From NCBI RefSeq assembly GCF_003254395.2, contig NC_037638.1, forward strand, positions 18,696,746 to 18,760,745: DNA of 64,000 nt. The letters run 5' to 3'. Under the pieces are notes generated by a model. That model saw only the letters and a list, made by a program, of their open reading frames with translations, was not told the origin of the DNA and made no database searches. This stretch comes from Apis mellifera (Eukaryota; Arthropoda; Insecta; Hymenoptera; Apidae). The position numbers and the translations under genes were made by a program. Position 1 is the stretch's first letter; the number at the start of each line of letters is the position of its first letter. This document shows positions 24,181 through 38,042 of the stretch, in pieces.

Positions 24181-24210
24181 GGGGTTTGGTGGGGTTGGGA
24201 AGAAAGAGGG
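24181..24210 (+). other. Putative G-quadruplex motif
   Basis: Four G tracts (GGGG, GGGG, GGG, GGG) are separated by 6, 2 and 8 nt on the plus strand, inside the most GC-rich part of the window. One loop is longer than the strict 7-nt rule. G-quadruplex motifs are often found near promoters, but no transcript start was identified. Confidence 0.45.
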
Positions 24211-24311
24211 TGGAGGTTGGCTCGGTTACATCATCTGATATGGGAGAGCAAAGTCGATGATGCTGGGCCGCGTGTTCTTTAAAGGAGGTATCGTCGAAGA
24301 GGCTCCATTAT

Positions 24312-24357
24312 GCCTGACCAGACACGATGTAACCGGCGAGGAAGCATCCGGTCAGGC
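24312..24357. repeat. Hairpin GCCTGACC/GGTCAGGC
   Basis: An 8-bp perfect GC-rich stem encloses 30 nt that can extend the fold through GATG/CATC. The total is about 46 nt and lies just downstream of the GC-rich block. It is shorter than a typical microRNA precursor. Confidence 0.6.
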
Positions 24358-24375
24358 TTTATGAACGCATCGTCG

Positions 24376-24408
24376 ATATATATATATGTATAGATATGTA
24401 TGTATAGA
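24376..24408. repeat. TA / GTAT microsatellite
   Basis: TA repeats pass into TATG and TAGA units. A simple repeat. Confidence 0.9.
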
Positions 24409-25144
24409 TGCACACAGCGTCTGAATATATCCGTGAATAGATACAATCGCGATTTTTCGCGTGCATATATTCATCACGTACACTCGTACGAGTTTATGGG
24501 AGATAATAATGGTTTCTCGTACGGCGATGGGCCAATTTTTCTCTCGTTTTTTTCCCCTCCCTCGATGGATGGAAAGAAATTCGGTGGAAACGATTCGAGC
24601 AACGATCTCATTCCGCGGTTATTAATACGTTCGAGGGGAAGATTGTTGCGATTGTTACACACGCGGGAAGCGTTGCGCGGAATAATTGATTCGAAGCGCT
24701 TAACCGTTTCGCGAATGTTTGTTTATTTGATGCTTAACCGATGCTCCCGGATTGTACGTTTAATTGCTTAACACAGCTGCGAGATTTCGAGGATGTTTGA
24801 TGTCGGTCGGGAAAAATCGATTTGATAAAATGGAATGGTCGAGTTGTTGGCAATTCCCGACTATTCGGACAAGATTCTTAAGATTATTGGCTTTTAGTTT
24901 TAGAGAATGAAATCGGATTCAAAATGTATTTTAAATTTTAAATTACTGGGGAATACTTAGGAACGTCATATATTATGAATATCATCCTAAAGAAAGATTA
25001 ATTAGTTTAAAAGTGCGGGATTTGGTAATATTATTTTTGAATAATTTTAGGAATATTATTCATCGAAATTTTAATAATAACTCTATCTTAAAAGCATACT
25101 TTTATTAACAGATTTGAAACTAAAATTTGAAACTGGCTTTAATT

Positions 25145-25200
25145 GCCGCTTATGCGGCGTTTGGCCAACTCTGAAAAGTGTGTTCCTCGAGGGACACTTT
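25145..25200. repeat. Two adjacent small hairpins
   Basis: At 25145-25158 GCCGC/GCGGC close a 4-nt loop. At 25175-25200 AAAGTGT and TCC pair with GGGACACTTT around a TCGA loop, with a 2-nt bulge and one T.G pair. Two stable folds side by side in otherwise AT-rich DNA suggest an RNA or element remnant, but nothing identifies it. Confidence 0.5.
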
Positions 25201-26149
25201 AAATTACTAAATCTTCGATGCTTCGGCTTATCTTCCAAGTTCAACGACGCACCAACCTAAGGATGTCGTGATTTACAGCTTGATTTAGGTAGGCAGTGGA
25301 TTAAGGCAGCGTCTTTCAAGAGACCATTTTCTCAGATTTATAGCATTTTTTTCGATGAATCACAGAGAAAGAGAGAGAAGAAGAAGCAACGATAACTTTT
25401 ACGACTTCTCGTTTCCAACAAACGCGATACCGGAATGGAAATTGGATCGAACTTCCGGGTAGAGGATGACGAAGAAATATTACGAAACAAGGTCAAAAAA
25501 AGTTGGCGCGATATTGTTCGTCGACTACTTAAAAGATTTTTAAAATAATAAAAGAAAAAAAAGCTGGGAATCGTCAAAGGAACAACGAATACCACAACAA
25601 AGATGCATCGGAATTATTTTCGAACATAAAGAGCAAACGCATATACCTTCTAATTTTTCCTCCGATTAATTTCCCTTTCTTTCAGAAATAAAATTCATAT
25701 CCCATAGTAATTTAATTTAATTTTTGTAATAAAGAGAAAAATTTTTGTAATTCGATGGAAAAAAAATTCATCGTATTATTATTTGGAGGATTAAATCAGA
25801 GAATAGAACTAAATGAGAACGTCACGCAGCCGCGGGAAAGAAGTGGAGCGAACCAAATATCGTAAAAATTTGCCCCGGCTAATTTTCTCTCGACGTCTAC
25901 TTCCCGAGGAAGAGAAATAGGCCGTGGGACAGCAGGTATGTAGTTGGAATGTGCGCGTTAATGGACTTTCCATCAAAATTTTGCAACTAATTTAAATGCC
26001 GATAAACATTGAAACATCGAACAACGCGCGCGCCACATGATCGACCATGATATTTCACGGTTGAAAATACCGAAGACAGTCTCGCATCTCTCGTCACGAA
26101 TAATTAGTTCCATTATATATTTCATTCTCGTTTTGTCAATGTCGAGCAC

Positions 26150-26166
26150 TTTTTTTTTTTTTTTTT
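26150..26166. repeat. Poly-T run (17 nt)
   Basis: Uninterrupted T homopolymer. Confidence 0.92.
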
Positions 26167-26346
26167 CTAACGGATGAACAAAATGATCGAGGAAATTCAT
26201 TATTCGGACAGAAAGGAAACACTAACATGGGATAGACGTGTCTGCGCTAATTTATATTTTTAAAATTGGTCACACGAGAAAGTTTCGTCGGATGCCGTGT
26301 CCACCGTGCATTTCCATAAAACCGATACGATACGAAATAAATCGAT

Positions 26347-26359
26347 AAAAAAAAAAAAA
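26347..26359. repeat. Poly-A run (13 nt)
   Basis: Uninterrupted A homopolymer. Confidence 0.9.
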
Positions 26360-28681
26360 GAAAACCTTTATCGTTACACGTGATCGTAGAACACGAAATT
26401 AATCCACACTGTATTCTATTTATTAGAAAAACTCGTAGAAACATCACCGATTTCGCGTACGAAATATTAAAACTTTCTTAATCTTTCGATGTACAAAGAT
26501 AATCAGAGATATAATCTCGTTTCGCGATATAACAAAGATAATACACCTGGCCCCTAATCAATTGGCTAATTTCCTTTTCCATTCACGATTAAATTCCATA
26601 ACGCGAGGAAGATAAATGGGACCGTCAGACCGGAATCGACGCGTATTCTGGGAAGATTCCATAAATTTTCTGGAAATTGATGAATTCGCGTTGAATTATC
26701 CAGAACCGCGTATCTGGACGCGCCAAGACGCGATGAATTCTATTTATACATTGGCCAATGAAGAACACGCGAGTTCGAAAACGACCTCGTGATTAATCGT
26801 CGGATCCCTAATGGGCTCGTGTCGACAAACCACCCCCGCACCATGCAGGGAGAAAAGTGTGAATTCGTTGAAAAACGCGATTAATCAATAGGATTGTTAT
26901 TAATTATTCGACGCACGCGAGGATCGGTAAGAAACGAGTGTACGCGTGCGTGTCTCGAAACGAATTGGAACGTATACTCGAGAGTAAGCGCGATCGTATA
27001 ATAATAACAGAATTTACGAGCGGGGATAATGTTTGGAAACGTTTCGAGCGTGAGAATGTTATCGATTCGGTCGTTACTATTCGATGTAAATAATTGATAG
27101 AATTTTTAATTATTTCGTCTTTTCTATTCAATTCTCGTTTCGTATTTTATCGGAGATGTTTTACAATTCGTTTCTTTAATCGCGCATTTTTTGGGGCATT
27201 TTTTGCAAATTCTTTTTAGTTCTTGTATCCTCTTTTTCAAGATTTATATATAGTATTCTTTCTTTATTGGTGCAATTCTTTTTATCTGAAAATTTTTTGA
27301 TATTTTTATGCTTGTTTAAAAACTAGAATTCATTTATTTTAATATATCGTTAATACTTTATATTCGTTACCTGTTTATATTCGTATTTTTAATTTCCTTC
27401 TTTAATTTATTTTTTTATATCTTATCCTATATGTACTTTTACATTTTTTTTACATACCATTTCGTTAGCTACTCTTCTTTTAAATTATTTTTATACTTCT
27501 TTTCTAAATTTCTTCATTTAGCTGAAATTTTTCTTTCCATTTTGTTATTCTCTTAATACAATTTTTCTAATAATAAATTTTTAATATTTATCGCAGTAAA
27601 AAATACAATTTCACAACTGTATTATAAAATAATTAAAATAAAGATAATCGTTATGAGATAATCTATATTTTTTTAGCTAGTTCTAAATGGCCATCATCCT
27701 CAAGAATAAGTTAGAACAAGAGGGAATAATAGTTCTCGAGAACGTCCTCGCTAATAAGAAGTAATCGTCAGGAACGATTTTAGAGGGAAAGTGACGGCCA
27801 GTTACTGCGCTAATTATCCATATCATCCACGACAGGAAGTCGGCCAAGGGGTTACTCGGTACCCCCTATAGAGCCTGCTTTGGACACCCAACCGCAGGGA
27901 TAGAAGTCGTAGGAATTAATTAGATCCGCCGAGAAAATGCGCCTTCATTCATCTTTTTCTACGAAAACTTTGCGAAGTGATTCTTAATCTGAGATATCTG
28001 ATTACTGCTGCGTCACGGTATCATCCTACTCGAATTGGGTTATTTTTTTTTTTAACAAAACATACGAGTACACGTACGAACGTAGAATTATCGATTCTAA
28101 TTCACGAATAGATTTCACGTATGCAGTAATCATTGAAAATGTTATATTATTCGGTATTATTAAAAAGAAGTTTAAAAAAGGATAGAAAGAAATCTCATCT
28201 GGCGAGGCAGATAGATTGAAGCTCATTGAAAAAGAGATTACATTGTTGCATCAATATATAGGTCAAACGTGAATATCAATTGTTGCCGTTTCTTGTAAGC
28301 TTTAATTTAATACTACACTGTGTTTTATTATTGTGCTCGGATAATTAGATTTAAAAGGGATTTATGAAGAAACGGAATAGAATTGGAATTCTAGTAAATA
28401 GATTTTGAAACTGAAAGCTTTTCTATGGTTTCGTAGCCCGGTCGATTCTCTCCTTTACGAGGATCTCGATTTAAAGTAAAAGATTTGATCAGATAACTTT
28501 TAAATTGGGGAGTATCGGGATTTTCTTTGCGCTAGATATTGGATATTCCATTGAACGAATTTAGATCCAATGAAATAATAAAACTTTAGTATGTAATCTT
28601 CAACGCGTTCGATTCTTAAACTTTTAGTCTTCAATTTCTATTTAAAAGACGTAAACGAGCAAAATTCATATTGTTATTACA

Positions 28682-28708
28682 AAGAAGAAGAAGAAGAAGA
28701 AGAAGAAA
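28682..28708. repeat. GAA microsatellite
   Basis: About eight AAG/GAA units with no interruption. Confidence 0.95.
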
Positions 28709-31225
28709 TGTTCTAAAAAACGTTTAACGTAAATAAATGTATGTATATAATTCCGACAAAGTGTTAATTATCGAAAAAAAAAAATCATTTATTATTCTTC
28801 CAATTATTCACGCATATAAAAATTCATCGGACAAACTTTTATTCGTTTATTATTCATTTCCAAACCGGTGATTGTTCCGTCACCTCGACACGATTTCATC
28901 GAGCAAATTAATAATAACCTCATAAACCGGGCAAAGACATTTTTTCCTGTTCCGTAATCGAAGAGAAACGCGAGCTGTTCATCAGAGAAGCCAACAGGCA
29001 CAATGGCCACTAGCAAGCTCTATCGGCGTGTAAATCGAATTCGCGTCGAGATGCAATAATTGATCGTCGCCTTTGATGTCCCTCGTGAATAACGCTGCTT
29101 TGATTCACTTCATGGGCCAATGTCCCTGTGACGATTAATTATTCGTTCGTTATTCCAGATAATCTCGATATTGTTTACCCAAACATAGAGAAGAAGACCA
29201 CCAGTCATATTCCTCCTCTTTCTTTTTCTTTGTTTTTATATTTTTATCGAATAACATAGTAATAGAGGCGTTGGAAAGCTCGTTTGCAGCGCGATTAACT
29301 TCGAGATGGAAAAAAAAATATACATTTTCACGGTCGAAAATAGGGAGAGGCGCGTAAACGAGTGCATAATTCTTCGAGTGGAACGTGTTATACGTATTTT
29401 TCTTCCCGCTAAAATTTTTCCAATCGAATCTGATTTTTATCTCCACGGTATAATAATTGCAATTGCGTCGAACAAATTGCACATTGCGCAATTATAATAT
29501 GGCGAAACAACAATCTCTCCAATCGCGCGACAAAGGACAGGTGACGATCGCGGCACGTGTTCCAAGTCGAGTCACTGCGATCGTCAAAAGTTTGTTAATT
29601 AACGCCCGCATCGAGCCAACTCCGAAATCGAGTTTTATGCGTATTCTTCGAACGAATCGCGTGCAACAATACCCGTTCCATGATACGAGAACGCGCGTAA
29701 CTCCGTGGACAAAATCGAAATTCGTCGAGGACCCGAGGTTAATGCCGTATCTCGTGAATTTCGCATTCGTTTCTGTCTTCGTTTACGTAACAACATCGCT
29801 CGCTATGTAATTCCCTTCCAACCAGTTTCGCGTGTACCACGACTTTTACATTTTTCAGCCTCGCTTTTCTCGCCATACGCAGAGGTGTTAACGAAGGGAA
29901 AAAAGGTGACGTTGCGACTCTGACATTCTTAAACGCTTTGCCGAAACGTCCCGTTCCTCGTCGTTCTGTTTTCTTTATACACTTTTATATTGGATAATTA
30001 AATTTTAAAGAATTTGCGATTTGCTTTAATTAAATATGTAATTTTTCACGTCGAATAAAATCAACGTTAACATCAATAATAAAAATCCCTGAAATAAATA
30101 AAAATGTGAGTGTTCTTTAAAAGGAAATTAAAATCTTTAAAAAAAATCTGATAATTTGCCGATTGGATAAAAATTAAAAATGAAATCACGATGAAAGGCA
30201 AACTGAAATCGCTCGTCACGCGGGTATCGATCACGATTAATCGCGAGGTTGTTGGACGCACGGTGATTCACATAATTCTGTCATCGCGCGTCCATCGCCT
30301 AATTGATAGATTGCAAGATACGCGGTTATAACAGTGCGTTAAACATTTTCCAACGGTGTCGCGTAATTACAAGTGGTGGGTGTCCGAGGGATAGCATCGA
30401 AACGAGGGCCGCGTCGATGATTATGGCTAATACCGCGACCGCTCGATCGGATTCCCTTTAGTCACGCTGGTGAACAGAATTGCTGGGGAATTATTCTAAA
30501 ATATGATCGATGTTGCGGCGTGTATCTGAGCCCGCGCACAATGCCAATGAATTATTGTAATACCGGGGAAAGCACGGGGAAGCATCGGAAAATGTAATTA
30601 GTCGATCGGTGACGAGCGAGTTTCATCCATGAAGTGAGAATGCCATCGAACGACACATCATGTTATTAATAATAATCTTTTTTCTAAGAATAATCCTACT
30701 CGAAATCAGAATCTCGAAGAATTATTACGCGATTTTAAATTGTTCTCTTCTAGTTTTTTTCTTTTCGAAACGATTGCATTGAAATTTTGAATTTGGATTG
30801 AAAAAAATTGAAAATTTGAATTTGTCTTTCGATTGAAAATTTTTCCTAAGTTTCAAGGGAAACGAGATGTATGCATAATATATCATTCTTGTAAAAAGTC
30901 AACGGTTCGCTCGTGAGTTTTCATTGAAATTGCAATTCACATACGAGAGTAATCAAACGTTAATTTCCGTGATGCATACTCATTTCATTAGCGGCTTTAA
31001 TTGGCGAACGGAAGATCGAGAGAACACCGAGAGAACGTTGTAACTTCCTCGAACGCGACACAATTACATAAATTGGTATTTTTATCTGTTTTTCGTCGTT
31101 TACACATTCCCTCTGTGTTCCGTTTTATTCACGATCATTCTTCCAAACGCGAGAACATCGTCAGAAAAACATGAAAATTCAATAATAAAAATAATAAAAA
31201 ATTAACGAGGATGTGACTTTTCATT

Positions 31226-31230
31226 AAAAA

Positions 31231-31266
<36 letters not shown>

Positions 31267-31280
31267 AAAAGAAAAGAAAA
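31226..31280. repeat. GAAA microsatellite
   Basis: About nine GAAA units followed by degenerate AAAG repeats, roughly 55 nt. One of the cleanest tandem repeats in the window and likely polymorphic. Confidence 0.96.
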
Positions 31281-31748
31281 TTACAAAACTTCAAAGGAAA
31301 CATTTTCAACGAGTAGTTATAGTTTACGCGGGTTAACGCGATAAACGTTCGACATTCAACTCGAGTACGAAAGGAAGACAAGACGTTCCTCGATGGTCCT
31401 TTTATTCCGGGAAACTCGATAACAAAGGGGCGAGAAGCGTGTCAAGAAAATCGAGTTGAAAGTTGGAGCAAGGTGGCAGGGGTCGTTTAATAAAGATTTC
31501 GCGGTGGAAGAAATCCCGAAGAATAATATCGGCCAAGTAACCGTGAACATCACGGGGAAACTTGGGCCGATCGTCCACGCTCGATTTCCTCTATTTTTCC
31601 TTTCCGGAATTATCGATTCGAAAGGACCGTGCGGCAAAATCACGTTACGAAGAAGCTTGAAAAACCGTTTCAAACCGTTTAAAGAGCGTTTCGAGAGTGG
31701 AAAACGGTGTTTTTAAAAGGCGGAGATCGCACCAAGGCGATCGTGCGT

Positions 31749-31778
31749 CTGTCTCTCTCTTTCTCTCTCTTTCTCTTT
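31749..31778. repeat. CT-rich microsatellite
   Basis: (CT)n with TTT interruptions. Confidence 0.92.
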
Positions 31779-33477
31779 CAACATTGTTTCCCTTCCATGA
31801 GCGCGAGAAGTCACGGCACACTCGTAAAATCGTGTTTGAATTGTTTTAAGCCGAGTGACACGAACGCTTTCACGTTTTTCCTTTTTCCCTTCCTCCCACC
31901 CTTCCACCCTTCTCGGGATGGGGAGAGGTCAGGACGTGTTAAAAGCGTGAGCCAGAACGAGGAAACGAGCGCCGCGAAATTCCTGTAAGCGTTTAATCCC
32001 TGTTCTCTCAGATCGACGGGGGTGGTCGTTGAATCTGCTTACATCCATTTAACTTTTAACCCGGGGAAACAATGGGATAGGTTGGTTACGCTTAGCACAC
32101 TTTATAAATCTCTGATGGAGAGGGAAATGCGCGTTTTATTATGCGCCAAGTGTGTTTCGTTAACTTTTCGTTATTTTTCTATTCAACGTGTACTTTTCTC
32201 AATTTTAACCTTTATTAAACAATTATTTTTATTTGTATCAACGCGTTGTTAAAAATGACGCGATTAAAGGCACGATTAACATGTACTCGCGAATTTAATC
32301 CCCTCTTATGATCCTTCTTATACCGATATCGTGGCATCGATTGATTCCCCCGTCTCTTCTCCAAACTTTCCTTTTTCCATACTCCGAGAATCCTCCGCTC
32401 GCATCCCGATTTCCACGTGTAAATCGAGCCACTTGCATAAAAAGTAGCCTCCCTGCATAAAATAAACCGTCGTTGTCGAAGATTCCTTCCCGACCGGGGA
32501 CCGTTCCGCATAGAATATTAAAATTGATAGAGAATGAAAGTTTTAAAGTGACCGAGGGAAGTCGGAGAGCGTGGACGACAAAGCAGTCGAGGAATAAAAC
32601 GTTCGACGTGCCCTGACGGGCCATTTAAATTTCACAAGCCAACTTTTCGAATCAATAATGGGGGGAGGAAGGGAGGAGGTGGGAGCAACGAGAACGGTCA
32701 ATCTTTTCGACCAGTGCAAATAAAATATTCTATCCGTGGAACGTGGATGGAAGACGACTGGATCGTGTCGACCGGTGGAAAAAAAAAAAGAGATGATTGA
32801 AACACAAGGGAGGGGGAGGAGTGGAAAAGGGAAGAAAAAGTTGGACGGCTCGGAGGACGGTCGGGTTGCCAAATGGCGCTTAGTATTCCGCGGGAACGAT
32901 TGGATTTCGCGAGTACCTGCGAGAAGTGTGACGGAAGTGGCAAGCACCTTGGCGGATCGAGACAGAAGAACGGTTGAGAGCGAGAAGGTTGGTCGAGTTG
33001 AGAATAGGCAAGGGGATGTGACCAGCAGTTTTAAAAGCCGAGAGGGAAGGGGGTGGAATTAAGCGCGCTAAACGAATGATTTAGGGAGGTTGCCAGCATG
33101 GCCCTCCTACTTCGCGAAACTCGCAATTAAATTAACTTATCGAGTGGACGGGGAAGGGCATGGGGGCCACCAAAGTGTCCGCAAACTTGCTTAACATTCG
33201 AGCAACGCCGAACCGGTCCATGGTATCGATCTGGGGTGCACGTGTGGAACCAATTTACATATTCATACACGCGTGCTATTAACGCTGGGAACCGACGTTA
33301 ATTCGTTGCGAGAAAAAGAGATCTCTTTCATTTGTATTTTAATTAAGAGCGGGAAATCGCTTATTATAAAGGTTTTATTGGATTATTCTATATTTCAATT
33401 TTCAGCCCCGTTGATCGACTAGTAATTAAAAATCCTTTCGATACGGCTATAAATTCAACTCGTAAAGGATCCTTGTT

Positions 33478-33498
33478 TTATATATATATATATTATTA
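33478..33498. repeat. TA microsatellite
   Basis: About eight TA units, then TATTATTATA. Confidence 0.9.
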
Positions 33499-34223
33499 TA
33501 CATCTTCAATTTTGTAAAATCAATCGTTCGAATCGAAGAATCACGAATGGGAGCTACCTATGACTGTGATTATCCGAAACACGATTCTTCTTTCGCTGAT
33601 TAACGACCTGTTTCACGAATACCATTATACCTACGTCCATTATACCTAATAACTATTAAACGCACAAGCAATATCGGTATATCATTCAGCCCCTAAAGAA
33701 CAGCCTCTAGTTGCAATGTTGGCAAAACATCGAGATACAAGATTTCTCCTCCTGAACATGATTCGCAGAAACTTTAAATAATAATATGGTATATGCGAAC
33801 CATACACGTTTGCACAAAATCTCAAGATTTTTAACCTATCCTCGCTAATTTAAATTCAAATTTGCACCACTTATGGACGCATACATAATGGAAAATTCAC
33901 GATCTAACCGAGCACGAAGGAAAAAGGTGGAACAAGATCGAACGAGGTGGCGAGGGGGTGATGAAAAGTTGAAGAACGAGAAAAATCGGCGCGTCCTTGG
34001 ATCGAGAGATCTTTTTCGAAGCAGGTCGGCTGACATAGGTTGGCGAACAAGTCCCAGTACGGATCTCCTCGCTTTTAACTACGTCCTACGCTGATTGCTT
34101 GCAAATTGCCTTCCTTTACCGGCACACTATCTTTCCTGGACGACGGAGCGATCGTGTCGTGACGCCTTACGATCAAAGTCTCGACTCAAAGGTAATTATA
34201 CGATCCAAGGATTTCTGTCGGTG

Positions 34224-34257
34224 AAAAAAAAAAAAGAAAGAAAAAAAGAAAGAAAGA
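34224..34257. repeat. A-rich / GAAA simple repeat
   Basis: A run of twelve A followed by GAAA and A-rich units. Confidence 0.9.
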
Positions 34258-35325
34258 TCGGGAACACTTTGATTTCGAATGGTTCCGAATATCTATGCCA
34301 CTTTACGACGGATCCACGCGATTCTTAGCGACTTTTGAAGATTATCTTCGTTGCACTTTTAATTAAAATTAGTTGCACTTTTGTAATAAATAAATTGATA
34401 TCTCTTAGAAGATGAATTTTCGTTGCAAATTGAGAATTTTTAAATTCTCTTCGTGGATAATTTAGTTTTTTTTTTCTTTTTATTTCTGAATCTGATTATT
34501 TGTTTTACACCAAAGCTCTCCTCAAGTTGCGATACACCTAGATACTTTGTGATTTGTATATTTCGAATTTCAATGTACGATACTTTGATAATATCATAAA
34601 TTTTTAAATTTTTATTTAATTGATTTATGAAAAAAAAGTCTGAGAGTTAGTAAAAATATTTGGAATCTTTTTAATTTAATAATAAAATTTCTCCTCGATT
34701 CTTAGCAATCCAAATTGTCTATGAAGGATCGAATTATCGAGTTTATAGTTACATGGTATTTCTTTCGACGCGAGATGAATGAAGAATGAAAATTTGCGAA
34801 ACGTTGGTAATATTGCAAGATTCGTAATTATCGGGCAAGTTTTTGAGAGTCTATCTCGGCGAACGACTTGTAAAATTGTAACTTCCGTCACGTAGCCGCA
34901 GTTCAACGGTATATTCTTCGGCAAGTTGTAATTAAACGACGCCAGTCTGCGAACTATCGCGACCGCTGTGACAATCTGCGAGCGGAAACGTTTTGAATGC
35001 AATTAACGTCCCTCTTTAACGAAGTTTCCTTATCGGCCTGAGAAGTCTCGTTCGAAAGAGGCCACCGAAAACGCGATTTTCTATCAACTTGGCATTGCCC
35101 AACACTCGCTACGATCCCCCAGACGATCTGACGAATTTTCACTTTTACGAATTTTCGTGGCTACGAGATATTCGACAATGATATGTTCCTCTCCAATAAT
35201 TAAATTAATAAAAGCAAAATTTCTTCGATCTATTTACAATAACAGATAACTACCCTAATTGGTTTTAAAAGAAGCTCCGTTAATCGATAATTCCTAGCAT
35301 CTCGGACGATGTTTTCCATCCTTCA

Positions 35326-35405
35326 AAGGAAGAAAAGAAAAAGAGAGGAAAGAAAAGGAAAAAGGGGGGAGAGAAAGAGGAAAAAGAGAGGAAGAAAAGG
35401 AAAGA
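35326..35405. repeat. Polypurine tract, about 80 bp
   Basis: Uninterrupted A/G sequence with a G6 run in the middle. It is capable of triplex formation in principle. Confidence 0.9.
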
Positions 35406-37279
35406 TCTTCTTCTGAACGAGAAGCATAGAACGGAATTAGCTAATTACGATCTAATCAAATTTGAAGTCAACCGAATCCTTCGCAACCTTCTAATCTCGA
35501 AAGCAACTTTTCCGGGGAGAAGGAAGCGCGTGGTCGCGGTGGAAAAACAAAGTTCGCTTAAATACACGTTTGTTCATTCCAGACGTATTCGCCAATGAAA
35601 AAACCGTAGTTAATCGCGGCAGAGATTCTCGAGGAAGAAAGGAGAGGATCGAAGGAGGGTGAAGAACGAAGAAGTTGGCCTTTTACTTCGTATCGGTTCT
35701 TTCTAGTTACCCCTTTTGATAGGAAAGTTCGACCAACCCCTTGGACTTTCTATCGTTTCTTCGCACGAGCTCCCTCTTCGATGCACCGACGGGAAAGGGG
35801 GATCGAGAGGGTAAACTGCAGAGAAGACTTGGCGAACCGTTAAAAGAGTTTGGCTCGGTTACAAAATTTGTATCGGTGAGCCGTTTCGCCTCAACCTTTG
35901 TCCTACGGGCTTATCGAAAGGGTCTCCTTGACTGAAAATGCAACAATCCCTTCAATCGTTCATGGATAAATCGTCGTGAAGAAAGATTTCCCTTCGGGAG
36001 AAGTGAGATCTTTTTCTTTTTCTTTTCTTTGTAATACAATATTCCAAGAATATTGCAAGAACTTCAATTTAATAAACTTTTTGAATTAATTAAGCTACGA
36101 TTATGAAATATGAATTATCGTGGAATTTCTTCAATTCAGATATAGCAAAGATCCATAAGAAATTTATGGCATAAATAAATCCAGAGAATTAATTTAGCAT
36201 TCCGCAGAATAGGTCACGTCTTTTGACCCATATTTGGAAATTTAAATACAACCTCGAAATAAATCTTATTTATACTTGGAACGAAATCTTGAAAGAACAG
36301 CTAAACCGATTCGCGTCGAGATTCCATTGAAGGAAGATATATGAACGAAACAAGCGCGTAAGTATCTCTTCGCGGTTCCACGGTGTAAATCTCGGCTGCG
36401 GGACGGAACAAAGGCGTGAAAGGATCGCGACGGAGCTCCGACAAAGCTGAAATCCGCGCAGAGATCGCAAAATACGAATCGTTGGTTCGTCGAGACTCGT
36501 GAAACACTCGGCACACGCTTCCACAGGGCGAGGGCCCATTCCAGCTCGTTCGAGCGTTAAGATTGCCCGCTCAATTACCAACCAACCCGACCAAGAAAGA
36601 AAGAAAAGCAGAAAGAAAGAGAAAGAGAAAGCAGACGCTCGTGACCCCAAAGAGCAAGGACGTTGGATATCTCTCGTGTCGTCTCCCGCCCTTCGAATAC
36701 CCGACCGAAAATTGACGAGAATAAACGCCTGTCCTTTATGTCGAGTGGGGAGATGGCGAATGGATGTTGTTGAAGACGATTCTACACTTCGCCACAAGAT
36801 TCGTTTGATTGTTTTTTCCAGATAAATAGAGGGGATTGCCTATTCTGATTGCGAATGGCTAAAGTTTGGCTTTGGAAATGTGGAAATGTTTAATTTCTTT
36901 GGAGCATAAGCGAAACGTTATTTTTTTTTCTTTTTTCTTTTTCGAAGAAAATTTATTTATTACGACAAAGAATTGTAGATGGGATAATGCTAGATACTTT
37001 TAGTATTTGTAGCGGTAAGTAATATTTGTAAATTTGTACGTTTTTACATCGTTACAAAATAATATATGAATCTCTGTAAATTTTCCTGTTACGTAAATTC
37101 AACGAGGCACGATAAAATGCGACACAAGATGCGACAAAGCGAGAATATTTTCTTCGACAAGAGTTATAGAAGATATAACGAAGAGGATAATAATAGTAGA
37201 ATGAGTTTAGAGAAAAAGAAACGCGTGAAGGATCATCTTTAGGATACACGCCTCCAACATTTTTGTTTCACCTTCTTCC

Positions 37280-37320
37280 ACTTTTCTTTTTTTTTTTCTT
37301 TTTTCTTTTTTTTTCATTTT
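37280..37320. repeat. Pyrimidine tract
   Basis: Long T runs separated by C. Low complexity. Confidence 0.88.
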
Positions 37321-37950
37321 TCGTAGGAGGCGTTTAAGCAGAAAACTGCCTGGAGGATAATTGCACGGAGGACCGTGTTATTTGAGAGCTGCGCCGGGGG
37401 TGAAGAGGACAAAGGTGACGCGGAAGTGGTCAATGAAGAAAAGATGAGCCGAGCAGAATGAAGGGAACCAAAGAAAGAGGAGAAGAAAAAGGAGAACCCT
37501 TTTCATAAAGGGTTCTAGGCCACAGGATGCTTGGATGGACCATCAACTTCCACATATTTCGAGGTATAAAATCTTCGTATCCATACACGTATTCGATCCC
37601 TTTATCAATTTTACACGATACGCGAACATTGAAAATATTATACGAAACAAAGAACAACGTTAAACGAAATAAAATGCACGTTGCTTCTTCGACGAGCGAT
37701 AAATTCAAACTCAAGAGGATTAAATTATTTACACGGAAGTTTAATTCATTCCTCCGTTAAGTTTAATAATCGAAAAGTCCAAGTCAAAAACGCAATCTTA
37801 TCCCCATATAATTCACTCGATCCTTTAAGAAGATGGTTCAACGATGAAGTAATCAAAGAATCGAGGCGTACCTGTCGCGATATCAAAAGAGTGAGCACTA
37901 GCCGAACAAGACGATGCGCGAGATCACTGGAGGAACTTCTTATAGAGATT

Positions 37951-38042
37951 GAAAAAAAGAAGGAGAATAGAGAGGGAGGGAAGAAGAGAGAAGCGAGAGA
38001 AGAGAAAAAGAAAAGAAAAAAAGGGGAGGGAAAAAAGAAGAC
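37951..38042. repeat. Polypurine tract, about 92 bp
   Basis: A/G-only or nearly so. It sits inside the longest open frame of the window (plus strand, 37681-38466), which begins at TTG and has no in-frame ATG. That frame owes much of its length to this stop-poor tract. Confidence 0.9.

Larger units (their letters stand above)
24409..31225. other. Non-coding stretch
   Basis: Mostly AT-rich, with very AT-rich DNA at 27.1-27.7 kb, and no gene recognised. It holds two adjacent hairpins at 25145-25200, homopolymers at 26150 and 26347, and a GAA repeat at 28682. A plus-strand ATG frame at 29499-29810 (103 aa, beginning MAKQQSLQSRDKGQVTIAAR, with a hydrophobic end) has no recognisable domain and is within chance length. 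The segment at 30.25-30.65 kb is mixed in composition, with several TAATTA-type cores, and could be regulatory. Confidence 0.5.
31281..37279. other. Non-coding stretch
   Basis: No gene recognised. The segment at 31.35-32.0 kb is GC-richer with short open frames on both strands and no domain. G/A-rich DNA lies at 32.65-33.06 kb, and AT-rich DNA at 33.4-33.9 and 34.3-34.7 kb. At 36037-36055 CAATATT and AATATTG form a small stem. An acceptor-like TTTTTTCCAG near 36820 is not followed by an identifiable exon. Confidence 0.55.

Noticed and set aside
29499..29810. 103-residue plus-strand ATG frame with a hydrophobic tail
   Set aside because: Within chance length for this window, no recognisable domain, and nothing to mark it as transcribed.
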